Positions 7,555-13,649 of a DNA stretch of 20,728 nucleotides are shown piece by piece; the first letter of the stretch is position 1, and the number at the start of each line of letters is the position of its first letter. Under the pieces are notes generated by a model that was not told the origin of the DNA, made no database searches, and saw only the letters and a list, made by a program, of their open reading frames with translations. The DNA is from Nitrospina sp. GTDB taxonomy: Bacteria > Nitrospinota > Nitrospinia > Nitrospinales > VA-1. The stretch is from positions 1 through 20,728 of the forward strand of contig DODH01000008.1 of the NCBI GenBank assembly GCA_003545625.1, read 5' to 3'. A program made the translations under genes and the position numbers.

Positions 7555-7896
7555 TTATTCAGGGGATTTGCTTTGAATCAAAGATTTTGCATCTCTTAGA
7601 AAATCTTCGCTGGGCTCGATATATTTCATTATAGAACGATGGGTAACAGGATTGGTCTCCAGAGTATCGCAACGCAGAATTTCGGTTAGTATTTCATGCT
7701 TTTTCATTCCCTCACTCTGACGGAGGTCTAGGGCTACCAGGTTTCCCGGGGCAAGGGGATACGCCATTTCCACGGATATCGCTTCCGGTGACAGATCAAT
7801 AGTTTTACACTCGATCCATTCATCCATGATATGCACAAATACCGCAGTATCTATCGATGAGCGCGGTGAACTTCTTTTATTTTTTTCGCTATTCAT
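7555..7896 (-). CDS. PilZ-domain-like protein
   Basis: A 113-aa single-domain protein. KRSSPRSS provides the R-x3-R motif that in PilZ domains binds c-di-GMP phosphates. About 25 residues on, TIDLSPEAIS occupies the place of the [D/N]-x-S-x2-G motif, but the glycine is an alanine. Weak or lost c-di-GMP binding is therefore possible. I chose ATG 7896 because AGGGAG precedes it; the same frame extends upstream to 7995, but that part overlaps the terminator hairpin and is not PilZ-like. Lead gene of a minus-strand unit with the broken ORF and the DyP-like gene. Family call is from motifs only. Confidence 0.65.
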   Translation of the reverse strand: MNSEKNKRSSPRSSIDTAVFVHIMDEWIECKTIDLSPEAISVEMAYPLAPGNLVALDLRQSEGMKKHEILTEILRCDTLETNPVTHRSIMKYIEPSEDFLRDAKSLIQSKSPE

Positions 7897-7978
7897 ACTA
7901 CTCCCTTCAAAACTGAGCAAGGTTCCGAATCCGTACCTTCTAAGCAGTGGGGTTTTACCAAAACCTGATTCGAAAAGC

Positions 7979-8014
7979 AAAAAGCCTTTAACCAACTCAG
8001 GGTAAAGGCTTTTT
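7979..8014. terminator. Strong hairpin terminator downstream of aclA
   Basis: Perfect 12-bp inverted repeat: AAAAAGCCTTTA at 7979-7990 and TAAAGGCTTTTT at 8003-8014, with a 12-nt loop. Read on either strand it ends in a run of five T, so it can act bidirectionally. It lies ~90 nt after the aclA stop and before the PilZ gene, so it most likely ends the aclBA transcript. The 8015-8106 stretch between it and aclA holds nothing else I recognise. Confidence 0.85.
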
Positions 8015-8106
8015 GAACTATCGGACTAGGAATAAAACAAACACTTGCCGCCGATACTTCCTGCTAGCTTAAAAAGTTATGCCCTTCGCCACCGGCGGCT
8101 CGCCAG

Positions 8107-10821
8107 TTAGCCTACGTAAACACATTTACTGGCGGGGGTGCGGGTATCCATATTTTTTCCGCGTGAGGTGTGGTCATCAATTTCCGCGGCGCAACCGATC
8201 ATCCTGCCGAACAGGAAGGTCGCGAAACTGGCTGACTCGATATCCTCTTCTTTTATCTTTCCGTCATTGAAGTCGGCCCAGACGATCTTGAGCAGGATAA
8301 CGGCGATGACTGCATCAATATTCACGCAGTAAACATTTTTACTGACCTTGGCTTTGAACAGCGCCTCGACCAGGCTGTGGTAGAAATCGAGAAAAACGTT
8401 ATGGATACCTTTCTTCTTAAAAAGATCCTGCACAAAAACTTCCCGAGGGTCGTAGTTAACATCTTTCCCCTTAAATATCGGGTGATTGATACAAGGTAGT
8501 TTTGCGTAATCGAGATTGCCAATGGCTTTCTGTTTCTTTTTATAGTCGGCGTAGTTGTTCGCTACTTCCAGTGCCATGGCATCAAGATCAAATCCATGCT
8601 TGGCATCGGCGGCACTTTTAAGACCTTTGTCTTTAAAATTTTCCAGCAGGAAAGCCGCGGCTTCATAACCGTTCCCGCCATGGGCAAACCCGGTATGGGT
8701 AAGAAACCCGATAAAGGCTTTGTTAATCTGAACCCGTTGTGGTTGCTCCGGTCCGTCTGCACTGACCGCCCCTTTGCAACCCTGGGCCGAGATGGTACCC
8801 GGTCCATTGGTGATGATGAGCCCGAGCAAAACCTGGAACTCATAGAGTTCCGATTCGGAAGGCTGGCGACCCAGAAGTGTAACAAACGCCGTTTTAGTGA
8901 AACCGTAGTTGGGAATCAACTCTTCCAGCTTAACACCTGCAATACTGTCTTCGCCGTGCCGGTCCGCCGGGGCAGAAACGCCAACAATAGTGCTGTAAAT
9001 ACGCGAATACCAGGGCAGACGTGTCAATGTACCAGTGGAAATCTTTTTGCCTCTCAATGCGGCCCAACCCAAAGTGGTCCACACAGCGGCGAACAACGCA
9101 TCGGTAGAAAGTTTGCCGCCATTGACTTTTGCATAATCCTGCACAAACTGGATAAAAACGGAGTGACCGGCTTTATTGAGACATGCGGCCAGTTTTTCTG
9201 CACAGGGGTCTTCGCCTTCTGCAAGGAGCGCGTCTTTATACTTATCAGCTGATTTCAACTGCTCGGCATAATCGAATTTTTCACGCGCATCGTTCATCTT
9301 GCTGAACTGGAACAATTCCAGTAACGCTTTAGAAGCGTCCATGGCTTTTTGAACCATTTTTTTACCGCAGATCGCGACTGCCGAAGACACCACAGTGTTC
9401 GGGGAGTTGCCGTTTTCACGTGCCGCTTCCGCGGCGGCCAAGGTCGGCTGACCGTGCTGATTGACATACATATTCAGTACGATGTTGGCAATCTTTTCGC
9501 CATATTCACAGGTATAAACCCGGGTCAATGCGAACACCAGATTAGCTTCAAAAGTTTTCAGGGAAGCATCAAGAATCGAAGTCTTATGGATTTTGGAAAC
9601 CTGGGTTTTCGGGTCCATCATGGAAGCGCCGCTGGCATCCTTGAGTGTCTCCCGACGATGCTGGACCCCAACCATTTTATTCAAAACCTCAATCTGCTCG
9701 TTGTAAGGAGATGCCGCTTCAACAACTGGAACATCCAGTTCAGTTGGTAACAACAGTCCCTGATTATTACCAAACCAGCTTTTTAGGGACAGGCTTCCTC
9801 TTGGTTCAAAGTCAGGCTTTTGTCCGTTAAGCTCCATAACCTTGGTCACTGCTTCCGGGATATGGGCGATATTAGTTACCAGTGCGCCTTTTTTCGATAA
9901 AATCGGTTTTTGCGGGGTGTAGATACCATCCACGCCAAAATAGTCCATGAACCACTGTTCCTTGGCAAGGGCATCGTCTCCGGAACCAGCCAGTGACCCG
10001 GCATGACCACAGGCTTTAGTCAATCTTGCTTTCCAGCGACCCACCACACAGGCAACGATAGGTTTATCGGATTTGAGACCGTATTCATAATATCCACCCG
10101 GTTCACTGTACATGACCGCCACTTTTGAGCGATCGTCATTATCAAAGGCATGCAGGAACTCTTTCGCCCCATATTGAATATAAACGTCCTTACCACTGGA
10201 AACGGAAGTGGTGGTGCCCCACCCTGCCGTGGTCAAATAAACCGCAATGGTGGTAGTAAAATTTCCGGAGTTGGAGAACAGGGCCACCGTTCCCTTGACC
10301 AGAGATTCTTCTGGTGCATTGCCCCCCAGCGCACCGCCGAGACGGATGTGATTCCAGGCATCCGCAAGCCCCAGGCAGTTGCCGCCAAACAGGTCAACAC
10401 CGTTGGCCTGACAAATAGCACGCATAATACGGGAATCTTTGACCGACACTTTCTCAGTCAGAATGATGGCTTTCTCCAGATCCGGATTTTCGCGCACCGC
10501 TTCGGCGATTCCATCCTTCACGCCAGAGGGGGGTAAATAGACCACAACAGTGTTGAATTTATGACCCGCATCAAGGCCCTCCCTAATAGAGTTGTAAACA
10601 GGAATTTTCCCCGACTTGGTTGCTAGAGATTTACCAGATTTACCCGGCCCAGTGCCGAACACAATATTGCCACCGGAATAATCGTTGCTGATGGGGGTAA
10701 CTCCTGAGCTTTCTTTGCCCAGAATATTCAAGACCACTACCCTGTCTTCTTTGACTGCCAGTTCAGACAAGGAGTTAATGCCACAGTAAAAGGGGAAATC
10801 TCCCACACCTCGCTTATGCAT
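8107..10821 (-). CDS. aclA: ATP-citrate lyase alpha subunit, long (type II) form
   Basis: A 904-aa subunit that, with AclB, cleaves citrate with ATP and CoA to acetyl-CoA and oxaloacetate in the reductive TCA cycle. Residues ~25-330 are the succinyl-CoA-synthetase-alpha-like CoA-binding/ligase part, with GNCLGL, FSNSGNFTTT and the phosphohistidine motif GHAGS (His273). Residues ~600-904 are a citrate-synthase-like citryl-CoA lyase part, with FAHGGNGYEAA (712-721), NHPIFKGKD (779-787), NYDPR, NIDAVIAV (Asp836) and a C-terminal FGRMIG block like animal ACLY. About 290 extra residues relative to Chlorobium AclA sit mostly in the middle (~350-600). By eye, ACLY's conserved His in DHGP is Asn672 here (TNGPG). 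ATG 10821 has GGAGG nearby. Ends ~90 nt before a terminator. Confidence 0.93.
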   Translation of the reverse strand: MHKRGVGDFPFYCGINSLSELAVKEDRVVVLNILGKESSGVTPISNDYSGGNIVFGTGPGKSGKSLATKSGKIPVYNSIREGLDAGHKFNTVVVYLPPSGVKDGIAEAVRENPDLEKAIILTEKVSVKDSRIMRAICQANGVDLFGGNCLGLADAWNHIRLGGALGGNAPEESLVKGTVALFSNSGNFTTTIAVYLTTAGWGTTTSVSSGKDVYIQYGAKEFLHAFDNDDRSKVAVMYSEPGGYYEYGLKSDKPIVACVVGRWKARLTKACGHAGSLAGSGDDALAKEQWFMDYFGVDGIYTPQKPILSKKGALVTNIAHIPEAVTKVMELNGQKPDFEPRGSLSLKSWFGNNQGLLLPTELDVPVVEAASPYNEQIEVLNKMVGVQHRRETLKDASGASMMDPKTQVSKIHKTSILDASLKTFEANLVFALTRVYTCEYGEKIANIVLNMYVNQHGQPTLAAAEAARENGNSPNTVVSSAVAICGKKMVQKAMDASKALLELFQFSKMNDAREKFDYAEQLKSADKYKDALLAEGEDPCAEKLAACLNKAGHSVFIQFVQDYAKVNGGKLSTDALFAAVWTTLGWAALRGKKISTGTLTRLPWYSRIYSTIVGVSAPADRHGEDSIAGVKLEELIPNYGFTKTAFVTLLGRQPSESELYEFQVLLGLIITNGPGTISAQGCKGAVSADGPEQPQRVQINKAFIGFLTHTGFAHGGNGYEAAAFLLENFKDKGLKSAADAKHGFDLDAMALEVANNYADYKKKQKAIGNLDYAKLPCINHPIFKGKDVNYDPREVFVQDLFKKKGIHNVFLDFYHSLVEALFKAKVSKNVYCVNIDAVIAVILLKIVWADFNDGKIKEEDIESASFATFLFGRMIGCAAEIDDHTSRGKNMDTRTPASKCVYVG

Positions 10822-10866
10822 TCAAACCTCCAAAATTAATATTTCAGCAGCAAACCGCCGCTGGTA

Positions 10867-10943
10867 ATTGGGCATAGCCTGCTCAGCCGAGACAACTCTT
10901 TGCCAGCAAATGAAAGCTTTTGCCAGTTGGCCCCACGGCGAGT
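10867..10943. repeat. Dispersed repeat, copy A, between aclB and aclA
   Basis: A ~77-bp sequence sharing ATTGGG, an identical 17-mer (GCCGAGACAACTCTTTG, 10886-10902), AAAGCT and GCGAGT, in order and spacing, with copy B at 12734-12809. It ends 2 nt from the aclB stop codon, so it occupies most of the aclB-aclA gap. Function is unknown. It could affect RNA processing between the two subunit genes. Confidence 0.7.
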
Positions 10944-10945
10944 GG

Positions 10946-12214
10946 TTATATTTTGAGTTTCGCTTTAATTTCGTCCTTACCGCCATTTTTCATCCACTCG
11001 TTGATCGCCAGAGCGTAGTTGATGACTTCGGACATGGCACTGTCGTGCCCGAAGAAACGGTAGGGGATTCCTAATGAATCAAGAATATCGCGTAGATAGT
11101 TCATCCCGCGAATGACATTGGGTCCGCCTCGGCCAACCACAACAAACAGGGGGATCGGCCCGTGAGTCTGGAAGAACTCACGCAATCCATCACCCATGGC
11201 GCGGAACGTTTCATAAATATCGGTGTTATTGGCCTTGCCGCCGATGATGAACAGAACATTGGATTGCGGCAGCCAGTATTTGAAACTGATCTTGGAAATT
11301 TCGTTCATTTTTACGTAAGGGGGGTTACCGCCAAAGTCGGAAGAGATGGTCGCCTCTTCTCCCAGAAGTTCCGTAACCATGGCGTTGGCACCGCCGCCGA
11401 AAGTTGGCGCGGTGATGGTGCCCTTATCATTCATAACGAATACGTCACTCTGCCCCTGATAGGTGCGAAGCTGGTTGATCTCCTGCTCAAACTCAGAGTA
11501 GTCGGAAGCGAACAGATGCGCCGGAAGGTGCAAACGTTTCCAGGCCGGATCATCAAGATCAAAGGCGCATTTAAAATCGCAGGCTATCGGTGCCAGGCGT
11601 CCGCCTTTGCCCGGTTGCATGCGGATGGGGTTGAGCTCCAGCATCAACATGCCATAGTTATTATAAAGGTCCCAAAGCTTAGGGAGATTTTGAACCAATG
11701 GACTTATCAAAGCTGTGGGTGCGCCCAGCTCCATCAACGCATTGGAGACATGAAACGCTTTCAGTCCGGTCAAGGCATCAAACGGCACAACTTTTATTTT
11801 ATCGTCATCCAGTTCTTCGATATCAACCCCACCGTGGTGGGTGATGGTCATTATCGGGCAACGGTGTTCCGTGCTTTCGGAAATAGAAAAATAGACCTCG
11901 TAATCGGCAGGCACCGACCCTTCATAGGTGACACCGTCAGACTTTGCCTTAAGGTACCCATCTACATGTTCGGCAAAATACAGACGTTCCTTTTCTTTGA
12001 GAGCATCGGTAATATTGTCTACCCGACCCAGTAAACCGGACTTGCCTTTTTTACCAACCCCGCCTTTAAACAACGGCTTAATAAAAATCTGACCGTGCCG
12101 CTTGATCATGTCTTTGATTTCGTCGACACTGAGTTCAGGACCCCGGACTTCTGAATGAGGAAATTCCACGAGGTCTAATAATTTGCGTCCCCAAAGCATG
12201 CCAGTTATCTGCAT
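10946..12214 (-). CDS. aclB: ATP-citrate lyase beta subunit
   Basis: A 422-aa ATP-grasp and CoA-ligase-like subunit, equivalent to the N-terminal half of animal ACLY and to succinyl-CoA synthetase beta. Motifs: IFIKPLFKGGVGKKGKSGLLG (ATP-binding lysine region, ~43-63), THHGGVDIEELDDDKI (125-140), MLELNPIRM (191-199, metal binding), TFGGGANAMV (271-280), NVLFIIGGKANNTDIYETF (citrate-site side, ~319-337) and VVVGRGGPN. Length matches known AclB (~400-440 aa). ATG 12214 has AGGAGAAG just upstream. It is the first gene of the pair, with AclA 124 nt downstream. A strong promoter at 12360-12387 suggests high, possibly constitutive expression, as expected for a carbon-fixation enzyme. Confidence 0.95.
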   Translation of the reverse strand: MQITGMLWGRKLLDLVEFPHSEVRGPELSVDEIKDMIKRHGQIFIKPLFKGGVGKKGKSGLLGRVDNITDALKEKERLYFAEHVDGYLKAKSDGVTYEGSVPADYEVYFSISESTEHRCPIMTITHHGGVDIEELDDDKIKVVPFDALTGLKAFHVSNALMELGAPTALISPLVQNLPKLWDLYNNYGMLMLELNPIRMQPGKGGRLAPIACDFKCAFDLDDPAWKRLHLPAHLFASDYSEFEQEINQLRTYQGQSDVFVMNDKGTITAPTFGGGANAMVTELLGEEATISSDFGGNPPYVKMNEISKISFKYWLPQSNVLFIIGGKANNTDIYETFRAMGDGLREFFQTHGPIPLFVVVGRGGPNVIRGMNYLRDILDSLGIPYRFFGHDSAMSEVINYALAINEWMKNGGKDEIKAKLKI

Positions 12215-12359
12215 CGTCTTCTCCTGCCTTCCAAAATAAAAATTGAAATGGGTTTTAGGTGTGAGAGTTTAAAGAATCAATAATTTAACAAAATTCCATT
12301 GAACCGGAATTCAGCTAAATCCATATATTTACTTAATTTCAGGGTAATTCGAGGGTTGT

Positions 12360-12387
12360 ATTGTATGACATTTCAGTATTTTGTCAA
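12360..12387 (-). promoter_or_regulatory. Strong sigma70-type promoter for aclBA with ~140-nt leader
   Basis: On the minus strand, TTGACA (12387-12382, perfect -35) and TACAAT (12365-12360, 5/6 -10) are 16 nt apart. Transcription would start near 12353, leaving ~140 nt of untranslated leader before aclB. The leader is AT-rich and includes a small inverted repeat (AATTCC 12292-12297 / GGAATT 12306-12311). No known riboswitch was recognised. Confidence 0.65.
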
Positions 12388-12440
12388 TAATATCCTGACG
12401 GACTATTTGCGGGGAAAATTGAAAGGAATTGCTTCTATTT

Positions 12441-12642
12441 GGAGGGCTTTGCATAAGCCGTCATTGGGCACAAAGTGCAGCAATCCAGCGAAACTCTGGA
12501 TCGCCACGCCGCTTTGCTACCCCTCCGGAGCAAGAAGCTAATGAAGTAATATCACTGGCTCGCGATGACGATCATGTGGGGTTTGATTTGTTATGCTGAA
12601 GAACGTATGTAATGAAAAATCTCGACTTATGCAAAGCCCTCC
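12441..12642. mobile_element. MITE-like element with 20-bp terminal inverted repeats
   Basis: Left end GGAGGGCTTTGCATAAGCCG (12441-12460) and right end 12623-12642 are inverted repeats matching at 19 of 20 positions, bounding 202 bp with no coding potential. TTT flanks both sides and could be a short target duplication. Inside are CGTCATTG...CGATGACG and ATCCAG...CTGGAT inverted motifs, like the widespread 'CGTCATTGCGAG' intergenic repeats. No transposase is present, so mobility would need one in trans. Confidence 0.65.
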
Positions 12643-12663
12643 TTTGAGAGGGAGCAAATCCAA

Positions 12664-12718
12664 CCCTCCCTTGCCCAACCCCTCAACTCATCGGGCTTGG
12701 GTCCCTATGAAGGGAGGG
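12664..12718. repeat. Hairpin-forming C-rich/G-rich repeat
   Basis: CCCTCCCTT at 12664-12672 and AAGGGAGGG at 12710-12718 pair perfectly, with a further inner pairing (CCCAA / TTGGG). It resembles the REP-like element at 1951-1987 in style but not in sequence. It lies just beyond the MITE-like right end. No T-tract. Confidence 0.5.
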
Positions 12719-12733
12719 AAGTATGAAGTTAGC

Positions 12734-12809
12734 ATTGGGTAAGAACTCATCAAGCCGAGACAACTCTTTGTTCGCCGAAAAAAGCTGTGGCAAACTGAGT
12801 CCAGCGAGT
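12734..12809. repeat. Dispersed repeat, copy B, downstream of the CitE-like gene
   Basis: Same element as 10867-10943 and in the same orientation. The 17-mer is at 12754-12770, followed by AAAGCT and GCGAGT at matching offsets. It lies 54 nt beyond the stop of the CitE/HpcH-like gene, so both copies are in the 3' region of minus-strand genes. A small hairpin (ATGCCCC 12830-12836 / GGGGTAT 12841-12847) separates it from the stop. Confidence 0.7.
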
Positions 12810-12863
12810 TATGCTTATCATTTACCTTCATGCCCCGAATGGGGTATCACGCTGGTCGCCGGT

Positions 12864-13649
12864 TTATTTCAATCTTTTTTTCAGTTCTTTGATGCGGAAC
12901 TTTTCTTCATCGCGGGAGATGAATTTTCGGGAGCCATCGTGTTCGAGCATAAGAATCTCAAAACGTAACGCCGATTGCACCGCTTCACAATAGTCTCGAC
13001 CCGGCTCCACTTTGAATGTGATAACCCGTGTATTGAATTTATCTGGTCGGACTTGTTCCAGGAATCCATCAATGGTTTGGGGAGAAATGCCACCTCCCAC
13101 CGAAACGGGGATGTTTTTTCTTTGAATTTTTTTGACCACCTCCACCACTTGAGCCATGAAACTTGCGTCCCACCGGGATTTCTTCATAGACCCGGACAGG
13201 TCACTGCAACCAATGGTGATCTCGTCAATATATTTCGCTTCCGGATCCAAGAGGATGGAGTCCAGTTGGCGGACCGCCGTCTCGGTTTCAATATTGATCT
13301 GTTTTTTCAATCGTTCAAACTGCATGGGGGTGGTGAAGTCGCGCACAGCGGAAATAAAATTTTCCAAGCCATAAGGCGATTCCACCATAGGGGCGATCAG
13401 TCCATCAATATTCATAGGCAGGAGCTGTTTAATATCGTTGCGGGCGTTAGGTCCGCCAATCTTGACCGTAGCCGGCAGGATATCGACCTCTGCCCAGTAA
13501 CCGATCTGCTCGATACTCATGGCGGCATCTTCGGTCGACAGTTTAAGCCCGCAAGCCCCGAACTGATTTTTCAATTGCAGGAGGGCGGACCGTAGGCCCT
13601 GATCCGGTTTGACCGGCACCACCTGCAAAACCGTTTTTTTGGATTTCAC
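12864..13649 (-). CDS. HpcH/HpaI aldolase / CitE-superfamily protein
   Basis: A 261-aa TIM-barrel protein of the phosphoenolpyruvate/pyruvate superfamily, home to HpcH aldolases and CitE citryl-CoA lyase. Motifs: TVKIGGPNARND (61-72), IDGLIAPMVESPYGLENF (81-98), INIETETAVRQL (118-129; Glu121 in the usual metal-binding place), EITIGCSDLSGSM (143-155; Asp150, second metal ligand) and PVSVGGGIS. These suggest a working divalent-metal site. The exact substrate, probably an acyl-CoA or 2-keto acid, cannot be told. GTG at 13649 directly follows the TAA of the fusion gene (0-nt gap), with AGGGGGAA as ribosome-binding site, so the two are translationally coupled. Downstream lie repeats and then the acl operon on the same strand. 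Confidence 0.7.
   Translation of the reverse strand: MKSKKTVLQVVPVKPDQGLRSALLQLKNQFGACGLKLSTEDAAMSIEQIGYWAEVDILPATVKIGGPNARNDIKQLLPMNIDGLIAPMVESPYGLENFISAVRDFTTPMQFERLKKQINIETETAVRQLDSILLDPEAKYIDEITIGCSDLSGSMKKSRWDASFMAQVVEVVKKIQRKNIPVSVGGGISPQTIDGFLEQVRPDKFNTRVITFKVEPGRDYCEAVQSALRFEILMLEHDGSRKFISRDEEKFRIKELKKRLK

Noticed and set aside
7897..7995. Extended N-terminus for the PilZ-like protein
   Set aside because: The extra codons overlap the terminator hairpin, while ATG 7896 has its own ribosome-binding site and starts the PilZ-like part.
8041..8106. Possible third copy of the 17-mer repeat downstream of aclA
   Set aside because: Only short scattered matches; the GCCGAGACAACTCTTTG core is absent.
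11162..12034. 290-codon plus-strand open frame
   Set aside because: Antisense shadow of aclB, which is unmistakable on the minus strand.
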